In this document: positions 27,951-39,113 of the stretch, one piece after another
How positions within the stretch are numbered: position 1 is the stretch's first letter
Layout of the letters: the number at the start of each line of letters is the position of its first letter
Source: Auanema rhodensis
Taxonomy: Eukaryota > Nematoda > Chromadorea > Rhabditida > Rhabditidae
Reading direction: 5' to 3'
Length of the DNA: 64,000 nucleotides
Assembly (NCBI GenBank): GCA_964057225.1
Contig: OZ059900.1
Coordinates: 6,148,501 to 6,212,500 of the forward strand
Position numbers and translations under genes: made by a program
Notes under the pieces: generated by a model
Seen by the model: only the letters and a program-made list of their open reading frames with translations
The model's database searches: none
What the model was told of the DNA's origin: nothing

Positions 27951-30900
27951 AGATAGCATTGCAACTGCCGAGGTAGTTAGAGAGTTGTAGATATCATGAG
28001 AAAGTAAGATGCTAAGCTCAATATGGGAATGGACGCTAGATGACGAGATGGTTCAGATATCATTGAAACTGCCGAGGTAGTTAGAGAGTTGTAGGTATCA
28101 TGAGAAAGTAAGATGCTAAGCTCAACATGGGAAACGAACCCAGGCGACGAGATGGTTCAGATAGCATTGCAACTGCCGAGGTAGTTAGAGAGTTGTAGAT
28201 ATCATGAGAAAGTAAGATGCTAAGCTCAATATGGGAATGGACGCTAGATGACGAGATGGTTCAGATATCATTGAAACTGCCGAGGTAGTTAGAGAGTTGT
28301 AGGTATCATGAGAAAGTAAGATGCTAAGCTCAATATGGGAATGGACGCTAGATGACGAGATGGTTCAGATATCATTGAAACTGCCGAGGTAGTTAGAGAG
28401 TTGTAGGTATCATGAGAAAGTAAGATGCTAAGCTCAACATGGGAACCGAACCCAGGCGACGAGATGGTTCAGATAGCATTGCAACTGCCGAGGTAGTTAG
28501 AGAGTTGTAGATATCATGAGAAAGTAAGATGCTAAGCTCAATATGGGAATGGACGCTAGATGACGAGATGGTTCAGATATCATTGAAACTGCCGAGGTAG
28601 TTAGAGAGTTGTAGGTATCATGAGAAAGTAAGATGCTAAGCTCAACATGGGAAACGAACCCAGGCGACGAGATGGTTCAGATAGCATTGCAACTGCCGAG
28701 GTAGTTAGAGAGTTGTAGATATCATGAGAAAGTAAGATGCTAAGCTCAATATGGGAATGGACGCTAGATGACGAGATGGTTCAGATATCATTGAAACTGC
28801 CGAGGTAGTTAGAGAGTTGTAGGTATCATGAGAAATTAAGATGCTAAGCTCAACATGGGAAACGAACCCAGGCGATGAGATGGTTCAGATAGCATTGCAA
28901 CTGCCGAGGTAGTTAGAGAGTTGTAGATATCATGAGAAAGTAAGATGCTAAGCTCAATATGGGAATGGACGCTAGATGACGAGATGGTTCAGATATCATT
29001 GAAACTGCCGAGGTAGGTAGAGAGTTGTAGATATCATGAGAAAGTAAGATGCTAAGCTCAACATGGGAAACAAACCCAGGCGACGAGATGGTTCAGATAT
29101 CATTGAAACTGCCGAGGTAGTTAGAGAGTTGTAGATATCATGAGAAAGTAAGATGCTAAGCTCAACATGGGAATCGAACCCAGGCGACGAGATGGTTCAG
29201 ATATCATTGAAACTGCCGAGGTAGTTAGAGAGTTGTAGATATCATGAGAAAGTAAGATGCTAAGCTCAACATGGGAATCGAACCCAGGCGACGAGATGGT
29301 TCAGATATCATTGCAACTGCCGAGGTAGTTAGAGAGTTGTAGATATCATGAGAAAGTAAGATGCTAAGCTCAACATGGGAAACGAACCCAGGCGACGAGA
29401 TGGTTCAGATATCATTGAAACTGCCGAGGTAGTTAGAGAGTTGTAGATATCATGAGAAAGTAAGATGCTAAGCTCAACATGGGAAACGAACCCAGGCGAC
29501 GAGATGGTTCAGATATCATTGAAACTGCCGAGGTAGTTAGAGAGTTGTAGATATCATGAGAAAGTAAGATGCTAAGCTCAATATGGGAAACGAACCCAGG
29601 CGACGAGATGGTTCAGATAACATTGCAACAGCCGAGGTAGTTAGAGAGTTGTAGATATCATGAGAAAGTAAGATGCTAAGCTCAACATGGGAAACGAACC
29701 CAGGCGACGAGATGGTTCAGATATCATTGAAACTGCCGAGGCAGTTAGAGAGTTGTAGATATCATGAGAAAGTAAGATGCTAAGCTCAACATGGGAATGG
29801 ACGCTAGATGACGAGATGGTTCAGATATCATTGAAACTGCCGAGGTAGTTAGAGAGTTTTAGATATCATGAGAAAGTAAGATGCTAAGCTCAATATGGGA
29901 AACGAACCCAGGCGACGAGATGGTTCAGATAACATTGCAACAGCCGAGGTAGTTAGAGAGTTGTAGATATCATGAGAAAGTAAGATGCTAAGCTCAACAT
30001 GGGAAACGAACCCAGGCGACGAGATGGTTGAGATATCATTGAAACTGCCGAGGCAGTTAGAGAGTTGTAGATATCATGAGAAAGTAAGATGCTAAGCTCA
30101 ACATGGGAATGGACGCTAGATGACGAGATGGTTCAGATATCATTGAAACTGCCGAGGTAGTTAGAGAGTTGTAGATATCATGAGAAAGTAAGATGCTAAG
30201 CTCAACATGGGAATGGACGCTAGATGACGAGATGGTTCAGATATCATTGAAACTGCCGAGGTAGTTAGAGAGTTGTAGATATCATGAGAAAGTAAGATGC
30301 TAAGCTCAATATGGGAATATACGCTAGATGACGAGATGGTTCAGATATCATTGAAACTGCCGAGGTAGTTAGAGAGTTGTAGATATCATGAGAAAGTAAG
30401 ATGCTAAGCTCAACATGTTAATGGACGCTAGATGACGAGATGGTTCAGATATCATTGAAACTGCAGAGGTAGTTAGAGAGTTGTAGATATCATGAGAAAG
30501 TAAGATGCTAAGCTCAACATGGGAATGGACGCTAGATGACGAGATGGTTCAGATATCATTGAAACTGCCGAGGTAGTTAGAGAGTTTTAGATATCATGAG
30601 AAAGTAAGATGCTAAGCTCAACATGGGAAACGAACCCAGGCGACGAGATGGTTGAGATATCATTGAAACTGCCGAGGCAGTTAGAGAGTTGTAGATATCA
30701 TGAGAAAGTAAGATGCTAAGCTCAACATGGGAATGGACGCTAGATGACGAGATGGTTCAGATATCATTGAAACTGCCGAGGTAGTTAGAGAGTTGTAGAT
30801 ATCATGAGAAAGTAAGATGCTAAGCTCAACATGGGAATGGACGCTAGATGACGAGATGGTTCAGATATCATTGAAACTGCCGAGGTAGTTAGAGAGTTGT

Positions 30901-33358
30901 AGATATCATGAGAAAGTAAGATGCTAAGCTCAATATGGGAATATACGCTAGATGACGAGATGGTTCAGATATCATTGAAACTGCCGAGGTAGTTAGAGAG
31001 TTGTAGATATCATGAGAAAGTAAGATGCTAAGCTCAACATGTTAATGGACGCTAGATGACGAGATGGTTCAGATATCATTGAAACTGCAGAGGTAGTTAG
31101 AGAGTTGTAGATATCATGAGAAAGTAAGATGCTAAGCTCAACATGGGAATGGACGCTAGATGACGAGATGGTTCAGATATCATTGAAACTGCCGAGGTAG
31201 TTAGAGAGTTGTAGATATCATGAGAAAGTAGGATGCTAAGCTCAACATGGGAAACGAACCCAGGCGACAAGATGGTTCAGATAGCATTGCAACTGCCGAG
31301 GTAGTTAGAGAGTTGTAGATATCATGAGAAAGTAAGATGCTAAGCTCAACATGGGAAACGAATCCAGGCGACGAGATGGTTCAGATATCATTGCAACTGC
31401 CGAGGTAGTTAGAGAGTTGTAGATATCATGAGAAAGTAAGATGCTAAGCTCAACATGGGAAACGAACCCAGGCGACAAGATGGTTCAGATAGCATTGCAA
31501 CTGCCGAGGTAGTTAGAGAGTTGTAGATATCATGAGAAAGTAAGATGCTAAGCTCAACATGGGAAACGAACCCAGGCGACAAGATGGTTCAGATAGCATT
31601 GCAACTGCCGAGGTAGTTAGAGAGTTGTAGATATCATGAGAAAGTAAGATGCTAAGCTCAACATGGGAATGGACGCTAGATGACGAGATGGTTCAGATAT
31701 CATTGAAACTGCCGAGGTAGTTAGAGAGTTGTAGATATCATGAGAAAGTAAGATGCTAAGCTCAACATGGGAAACGAACCCAGGCGACGAGATGGTTCAG
31801 ATATCATTGAAACTGCCGAGGCAGTTAGAGAGTTGTAGATATCATGAGAAAGTGAGATGCTAAGCTCAACATGGGAATGGACGCTAGATGACGAGATGGT
31901 TCAGATATCATTGAAACTGCCGAGGTAGTTAGAGAGTTGTAGATATCATGAGAAAGTAAGATGCTAAGCTCAACATGGGAAACGAATCCAGGCGACGAGA
32001 TGGTTCAGATATCATTGCAACTGCCGAGGCAGTTAGAGAGTTGTAGATATCATGAGAAAGTGAGATGCTAAGCTCAACATGGGAATGGACGCTAGATGAC
32101 GAGATGGTTCAGATATCATTGAAACTGCCGAGGTAGTTAGAGAGTTGTAGATATCATGAGAAAGTAAGATGCTAAGCTCAACATGGGAAACGAATCCAGG
32201 CGACGAGATGGTTCAGATATCATTGCAACTGCCGAGGCAGTTAGAGAGTTGTAGATATCATGAGAAAGTGAGATGCTAAGCTCAACATGGGAATGGACGC
32301 TAGATGACGAGATGGTTCAGATATCATTGAAACTGCCGAGGTAGTTAGAGAGTTGTAGATATCATGAGAAAGTAAGATGCTAAGCTCAACATGGGAAACG
32401 AATCCAGGCGACGAGATGGTTCAGATATCATTGAAACTGCCGAGGCAGTTAGAGAGTTGTAGATATCATGAGAAAGTGAGATGCTAAGCTCAACATGGGA
32501 ATGGACGCTAGATGACGAGATGGTTCAGATATCATTGAAACTGCCGAGGTAGTTAGAGAGTTGTAGATATCATGAGAAAGTAAGATGCTAAGCTCAACAT
32601 GGGAAACGAACCCAGGCGACGAGATGGTTCAGATATCATTGAAACTGCCGAGGTAGTTAGAGAGTTGTAGATATCATGAGAAAGTAAGATGCTAAGCTCA
32701 ACATGGGAATGGACGCTAGATGACGAGATGGTTCAGATATCATTGAAACTGCCGAGGTAGTTAGAGAGTTGTAGATATCATGAGAAAGTAAGATGCTAAG
32801 CTCAACATGGGAAACGAATCCAGGCGACGAGATGGTTCAGATATCATTGCAACTGCCGAGGTAGTTAGAGAGTTGTAGATATCATGAGAAAGTAAGATGC
32901 TAAGCTCAACATGGGAAACGAACCCAGGCGACAAGATGGTTCAGATAGCATTGCAACTGCCGAGGTAGTTAGAGAGTTGTAGATATCATGAGAAAGTAAG
33001 ATGCTAAGCTCAACATGGGAAACGAACCCAGGCGACGAGATGGTTCAGATATCATTGAAACTGCGGAGGTAGTTAGAGAGTTGTAGATATCATGAGAAAG
33101 TAAGATGCTAAGCTCAACATGGGAAACGAACCCAGGCGACGAGATGGTTCAGATATCATTGAAACTGCCGAGGTAGTTAGAGAGTTGTAGATATCATGAG
33201 AAAGTAAGATGCTAAGCTCAACATAGGAAACGAACCCAGGCGACGAGATGGTTCAGATATCATTGAAACTGCCGAGGTAGTTAGAGAGTTATAGATATCA
33301 TGAGAAAGTAAGATGCTAAGCTCAACATGGGAATGGACGCTAGATGACGAGATGGTTT
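27916..33358 (-). repeat. Satellite array 2: about 52 tandem 104-bp units, inverted to array 1
   Basis: Tandem units of exactly 104 bp. The reverse-complement core GACGAGATGG occurs first at 27938 and last at 33346, and 5408/104 is exactly 52. Two unit forms exist: one with GGGAAACGAACCCAGGC and one with GGGAATGGACGCTAGAT before the core. They alternate as 208-bp dimers at the left and in runs or longer blocks further right. A six-unit block is duplicated at 624 bp spacing: the AATATACGCTAGA variant at about 30315 and 30939, and the CATGTTAATGG variant at about 30415 and 31039. Reverse-complemented, the unit aligns with the array 1 unit without gaps at about 61 of 104 positions, so the two arrays are old sister subfamilies. 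The array ends inside the core (33346-33358, 12 of 13 bases). Confidence 0.97.
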
Positions 33359-34155
33359 AATGTATTTAGATTCATAGTTTTCGGTGTTCTGTTTTTGTTA
33401 CTCAGCCAAACTGTTGAAACAATGTTGTCCATCTTTTTGTCATATTGCATATGAGACGGTTGAAAGTTTATGTAGTTTTTGTATATTTCATGTTATTAAA
33501 GAAGAAGATATGGTAGTTTGACCTATATCCTGATAGTCAGGAATACTTTTTTGGCGCGAATCACAGTTTGTGTTACGAAATTAATCTTATTCTGTTATGT
33601 CATATAATATTGAGACGCTCTCTATTCAATATTCATTTCAGTCTTTCAGTTTAATTCATTTTGTTTTTACCCTCTCCTGTTTTGTAAGATAAAAAAACTT
33701 TTCTTTCCAAAGTATATGTGGACCAATCTGTGATTTATCACGATGTAATGGTTCTTCACGTTCTAAAAATTACTAGTATATCTTTGCTGAATTATCTAAA
33801 TGAAAGTATTTTTTAATTTCTGTTTTGCTTTAATCTTTTTCAAAATTCGTTTGTACTATATATTCAGATACTGTTAATCAATTGGTGGGGTAATTAATTT
33901 CCCCAGTGCCATAAATATATGATAATTATTTTGTCTGTGAGTACGGTAGTCAAATATATATGCATATTTTCACGTATGCGTTGTTTTTTTGGCGTCTAAA
34001 ATTGAGTTGAAGTTTTTATATATTCTATTTGTCTAGTGATTTATAATTATTTTCTTATTTCTTTCAACATATTGTCTTTTCTCTTCTATTTGAATTATTT
34101 CTTTTCAGGAGTTAGCTTTCGAATTGGTCTTCAAAGATTCAGTTCGGATTACAAC
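33359..34155. other. Spacer between satellite and first coiled-coil gene
   Basis: About 800 bp of unique AT-rich DNA. It should contain the promoter and 5' UTR of the gene starting at 34156. The stretch before 34110 is pyrimidine-rich and ends in TTTTCAG, a likely acceptor for a 5' UTR exon. No core motif or satellite remnant was seen after 33358. Confidence 0.5.
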
Positions 34156-34823
34156 ATGGTTAGTTATATTAAGTATATGATATAATTTTTTCTTGTTTAG
34201 GTAATCGAAAAACCCTTTTATAGTGATTTTGATATGTTTCTGGAAAAAGGTGATGCTTTAGATCGGGAAATTCGTGAAGAAGTTGTAAAACAAGAAGCCG
34301 TTGCTGAAGAAATTTATAATGAAAAAGACAGACGGGCCCAACGTATGGGAGCATTGATCAACGTTCCCTCGAATCATACTATGCAAATGCTGGATACTCA
34401 AAGACGATTGGAAGTCACTGAGGATGATCTGATCACGGAGATGAAAGAAAGCAATAAGCTATCATCTGAAGTATTGGAGATGAAGAGAAAGCTGGCACAG
34501 ATTAGAAGACTACTCGAAATCAAAACGAACGATTTGAGTGTGGAAGAGAGACATTATTACTTGATGCAAGTGGAATATCGTAAACTTCATGCAATGATGA
34601 TTGATTACATGAAATTCATTCATAGTCAATTGCAAAACTATTTCGACGAATGTATTCGTATACCTGTGGATGTGATGGAAGAATATCATATCCATCTAAA
34701 TCAATTCAAACAAGTGAAACGCCTTTTAAAAAGTAAACTGTAAGTTTGTGATAATTATTTTCATAATGATAACAAGTTTCTTTTAGTGATGATATGCAAC
34801 GTCAACCCATTGATGAATTATAA
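34156..34823 (+). CDS. Coiled-coil protein A of unknown function (3 exons)
   Basis: Not recognised. Exons 34156-34158 (ATG only), 34201-34739 and 34787-34823 give 579 nt, 192 aa. The protein is hydrophilic, rich in E, K, L and M, and mostly predicted helical with coiled-coil character. The region from about 90 to 150 includes LLEIKTNDLSVEERHYYLMQ and MMIDYMKFIHSQ. There is no signal peptide or membrane helix. It begins with KPFYSDFDMFLEKG, which matches the start of the next gene. The last intron (GTAAGT...TTTTAG) and the 37-nt last exon are in the same place and phase as in that gene, showing a tandem duplication. The model is supported by both copies agreeing. Confidence 0.75.
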
Positions 34824-34886
34824 TTGTTCTTGTGAATTAGCAATGTTATTTGTTGTTTTGTTTTGATTTTGAATGCCCTGCATTTC

Positions 34887-34892
34887 AATAAA
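34887..34892 (+). promoter_or_regulatory. Poly(A) signal AATAAA of coiled-coil gene A
   Basis: AATAAA lies about 65 nt after the stop codon at 34823 and is followed by a T-rich stretch. Confidence 0.6.
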
Positions 34893-35662
34893 ATTTTTTT
34901 CTGTTATTTTTTTTATTTTATAGAAATACTATTTAATTCTATAAAAATGAAACTTTTTGCTTTAAAAAATTTGAAAAAGATTTCTTTTGCACATATAAAT
35001 TGATATTGTTTGTGTTTTAAAAACAAAAATTTGATTTTGTAATTATAATCAAGTTTTTGAGTCGATATGCTTAGAAGTAGGATAACGTAATGATCAACGG
35101 TTGTCAAGAATATTTAATATAATAATTTGAGCGCTCAAAAAGTAATTTTTTTGAAAGGAGTGTTGGCGGGAATATTTGGATTCTTACATTGCTGACATAT
35201 CATTTATCTTACGATATAACACTGTACTCGATATATTTTACAGTTTTCTTATTAATATTATTGATTTTTTCAATATTTTTTATTCGTTTTTACTTTTTGC
35301 TTATTTTTTGATATTTGTTTTTATTTGTATTTCTTTTTCATTTTGATTTAACTTTATTTGATTAATTCAGTATTTTATCTCAGATATCAGCTTTTGTATA
35401 ATTGTGCACAAAAAACAAAACTGCTGCATGATATTTGAGGAAATGTTTGAAAACTGATAACCAATTCGTCGTATCTAATAACATTGATCATGTGCCATTT
35501 AATTATTTTCACGAAGTTGTCTTATAGATCTTATTCATTGTTTTTTCTAAGGAATAAGCTTTGAACATTTCTCATTGACTAGCTACACGTTTGTTTTCAT
35601 TGATAAAGGTAAGCTATAAGAATCTTTTTTTCCTCGTATATTAATGTTTCAAGTTATTCAAG
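34893..35662. other. Spacer between the two coiled-coil genes
   Basis: About 770 bp of very AT-rich DNA that contains the end of gene A's transcript and presumably the promoter of gene B. A donor-like AAAGGTAAGC near 35606 and an acceptor-like end at 35662 suggest an intron directly before the ATG of gene B. Confidence 0.45.
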
Positions 35663-36196
35663 ATGCCATTCTATAACGATTATGAAATGTTTGCTAATGA
35701 AGGAAAAGTTTTCCGAGAAGAACTCAATGATGAAATTGCTGTACAAGAAAAAGAATGTGTACTGATCTATGAGAATAAAATGAGTTCTGAACAAAACGAA
35801 ATTGTTCAACTCATAAATGCCGATCATGAAGAACTAAATTCTCCACAACAAGTCCGCCAACATGATCCGAGAAATGAAATCTGGACAGACATAGAAGAGA
35901 AGTTTGCTCATGTTAAAAATATTCTGGACGTGAAAACTGATGAGATGTCTGACATGACAAGAAATGCTTACTTAAGCCAACTGGAATGCCATAAACTCGC
36001 GCTGATGACTGATTACTTGAAATTTGTATTCAGTCAAGGTGATGACTACAGAGAAGAGTTTCTACTAACGAAACAACATTTTAAAGAACTTGAACATGCT
36101 CTGAATATGAAATCGTGAGTTTTGTTGCAACAGTTCAGTTTATTGAGCCTTTCTTCCAGTAACGAATTGGATAATATGGAACAACGTGATATTTGA
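35663..36196 (+). CDS. Coiled-coil protein B, paralogue of A (2 coding exons)
   Basis: Not recognised. Exons 35663-36114 and 36160-36196 give 489 nt, 162 aa. It shares the layout of gene A: PFYNDYEMFANEG at the start, a K-x-x-L-D-V-K-T-D-E-M-S region followed by AYLSQLECHKLALMTDYLKF, and a short last exon ending NMEQRDI. It is about 30 residues shorter than A, mainly in the middle. The intron after LNMKS has the same phase and nearly the same position as in A. The two genes are diverged tandem duplicates, so the family is probably under loose constraint; that last point is inference. Confidence 0.75.
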
Positions 36197-36264
36197 ATTA
36201 ATACTATTGTAATAACTAGGTTTTTAAATTAATTTTACTCATAATTTGTAAATTATCGTTTTTC

Positions 36265-36270
36265 AATAAA
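36265..36270 (+). promoter_or_regulatory. Poly(A) signal AATAAA of coiled-coil gene B
   Basis: AATAAA about 70 nt after the stop codon at 36196. Confidence 0.6.
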
Positions 36271-36730
36271 AGTTTTTTCACCATTCGAATGAATTTCTTC
36301 ATTTTACTGGGAACAGACATAGAAAAGAAAGACTTTGGACTCATGTTATGTACATTTGAAAAGTTAACAATAATTGAAATTTTGAAAAATAATGTGATAT
36401 CTCATCAACCAAATATAGTTAGAGAGAGAGGAATTAAATCTTCAAACAGTATAATTCAAATATATTCTAAGAAAATATAATTAGATTATTGATTGAATAA
36501 ACGTGTAATAACCATTTTGAAACTATATTATATATAGCCTAGATTCTTTGTAAAAAAACAAGACAACCATCATTTACCGTAGTTTGCTCATGTATTATTG
36601 AATTTTGGAAAACATATCTGTTATTAATAGATTGATTAGTATAACATCTTGGTATAGTTGATGTGTTCCAGGTTAGTTGAAAACTTTCATTGGTTCAAAT
36701 CCTCTCTAAGAAATTTATAAAAACAAAAAA

Positions 36731-36768
36731 TCTCTCTCTTTCTCTCTCTCTCTCTCTCTTTCTCTCTA
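36731..36768. repeat. (CT)n microsatellite, left arm
   Basis: CT run in the left arm of the inverted repeat; its mirror GA run lies at about 39077-39113 in the right arm. Confidence 0.9.
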
Positions 36769-36973
36769 TAAATACGTATCCTCACTTGAATCTTGAAACA
36801 TCTCTGAGAACTCAATTCTAAAATACGACTTCAGAAAACTTCGATTCCAGCAAAAACTTGATAGAAGTTTACTAAAAAGAAATTCTCCAAACATTTCTGA
36901 AATATTCAACTTTTTAAGTTTATAACAAACATTATACTTTATTAAACTGAAGGAAATGATATAGACTACTATG

Positions 36974-37041
36974 AGCAGTATGGCCTAACGGTGTACTGCA
37001 TGGATTACAGGTTAGGTAACTGAGTTCAATACCTTTCTCTG
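36974..37041 (+). other. tRNA-like module in left arm (degenerate)
   Basis: TGGCCTAACGG at 36981-36991 resembles a Pol III A box, and GAGTTCAATAC at 37022-37032 resembles a B box, at tRNA-like spacing. No full cloverleaf can be folded: the ends do not pair as an acceptor stem and the anticodon stem is weak. It is best read as a tRNA-derived relic such as a SINE head. The same module occurs inverted at about 38797-38864. Confidence 0.4.
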
Positions 37042-38796
37042 TTTTTTAAGAAAATCAATATCAAATCGAGAATCCAAAAAACGGTCGAATGGATTTGGAC
37101 TGTGAAAAATCGTTCTTTTTCAAAGTTTTGAGCTTTGTAGCTCAGTTAGAAATTAATATTTTTCAATTTTGATTGAACGGGCAAATTGTGGAAGATGAAC
37201 TCTTTCATCTCACCAAATCTTAATATCCTATCTGGTCTAGTATAGAAGTTGTAGCCTCCTAAACAGGAGAGATAAAGTCAAAAACGTGACTTTGAAACGT
37301 TATATCTCCTTAACCGTTGAGTTTTTCTGGAAACTTTTTGCGGATCTGAATTCTACGTGAAAAGATCTTTTAGAAAAGCTGCCTATATTGAAGATTGGAG
37401 TAGTTTGAAATTTTGAAAAATAGAGAATTCGACCAATTTCCGGTTTGAGAAATAAAAATTTCGAGTTTTTTAAAAATTGAGGGTTGCATCTGATAAAGCT
37501 TGAAATGCTGGTTTCAAATATGAAAAGCAAATTTCTTCATTCTCATTGTGAAAGGAGTTATGAGACTTTTTATGTTTTGATGTTTTGTTTTCAGAAGGCC
37601 TTATCTACCTTCAGACGACATTTGAGGAATTTTTAGTTAACAGAATCGTTTTCTACGTGTCTGTTTTACTTGGTCAACTTAGTTTCAAATCATTTTGTTC
37701 GAATTTTCAATTTTCGATCAAATGGTCGAAATCCATGTACCCCTTACCTACTTTTTCATCAAAGTTGACCATCATCACATGAAATTTTAAGATTTTCACA
37801 AGTTTTTTGTTGTTTTCCAATTTGAAACAACTTCTAACTTGAGAGATTTGTAATGAAAGCAGTGTTCCACGAGAATCGGAATAGTCACAAGTTTTAGGTT
37901 AACAAGATTTGTTGAGCATCTGAATAATTGTTAGATGAGACAATCATTTCTTGAACTTTCAAAGTATATTTATTAATTCTTTTCTAATATCTTTAATTCT
38001 TATTTTTATAAAATATAATTAAAGAAAAAAACTTGAGAAAATCTTAAAATTTCATGTGATGATGGTCAACTTTGATGAAAAAGTAGGTAAGGGGGTAGTA
38101 CATGGATTTGGACCATTTGATCGAAAATTGAAAATTCGAACAAAATGATTTGAAACTAAGTTGACCAAGTAAAACAGACACGTAGAAAACGATTCTGTTA
38201 ACTAAAAATTCCTCAAATATCGTCTGAAGGTAGATAAGGCCTTCTGAAAACAAAACATCAAAACATAAAAAGTCTCATAACTCCTTTCACAATGAGAATG
38301 AAGAAATTTGCTTTTCATATTTGAAACCAGCATTTCAAGCTTTATCAGATGCAACCCTCAATTTTTAAAAAACTCGAAATTTTTATTTCTCAAACCGGAA
38401 ATTGGTCGAATTCTCTATTTTTCAAAATTTCAAACTACTCCAATCTTCAATATAGGCAGCTTTTCTAAAAGATCTTTTCACGTAGAATTCAGATCCGCAA
38501 AAAGTTTCCAGAAAAACTCAACGGTTAAGGAGATATAACGTTTCAAAGTCACGTTTTTGACTTTATCTCTCCTGTTTAGGAGGCTACAACTTCTATACTA
38601 GACCAGATAGGATATTAAGATTTGGTGAGATGAAAGAGTTCATCTTCCACAATTTGCCCGTTCAATCAAAATTGAAAAATATTAATTTCTAACTGAGCTA
38701 CAAAGCTCAAAACTTTGAAAAAGAACGATTTTTCACAGTCCAAATCCATTCGACCGTTTTTTGGATTCTCGATTTGATATTGATTTTCTTAAAAAA

Positions 38797-38864
38797 CAGA
38801 GAAAGGTATTGAACTCAGTTACCTAACCTGTAATCCATGCAGTACACCGTTAGGCCATACTGCT
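38797..38864 (-). other. tRNA-like module in right arm (degenerate)
   Basis: Inverted copy of the left-arm module, with the B-box-like element at 38806-38816 and the A-box-like element at 38847-38857 on the minus strand. Sequence agrees base for base with the left copy over the boxes. Confidence 0.4.
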
Positions 38865-39076
38865 CATAGTAGTCTATATCATTTCCTTCAGTTTAAAAAA
38901 GAATAATGTTTGTTATAAACTTAAAAAGTTGAATATTTCAGAAATGTTTGGAGAATTTCTTTTTAGTAAACTTCTATCAAGTTTTTGCTGGAATCGAAGT
39001 TTTCTGAAGTTGATATCGTATCTTAGAATTGAGTTCTCAGAGATGTTTCAAGATTCAAGTAAGGATACATATTTAT

Positions 39077-39113
39077 AGAGAGAAAGAGAGAGAGAGAGAG
39101 AGAAAGAGAGAGA
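39077..39113. repeat. (GA)n microsatellite, right arm
   Basis: GA run mirroring the CT run of the left arm. Confidence 0.9.

Noticed and set aside
18023-33358. CRISPR-like array
   Set aside because: Units are contiguous near-identical direct repeats with no unique spacers, and the context is an animal genome.
18023-33358. Long double-stranded RNA hairpin from the opposed arrays
   Set aside because: The arms share only about 59% identity, so apart from the 13-14 bp core they would not pair stably.
34169-34695. Minus-strand open frames over coiled-coil gene A
   Set aside because: They are shadows of the plus-strand exon, which is supported by its paralogue.
36974-37041. Functional tRNA gene
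   Set aside because: A- and B-box-like motifs exist but the acceptor and anticodon stems do not form.
37300-38538. Identical 76-codon frames on opposite strands as genes
   Set aside because: They are mirror images produced by the inverted repeat, with F/S-rich composition and no splice or family signal.
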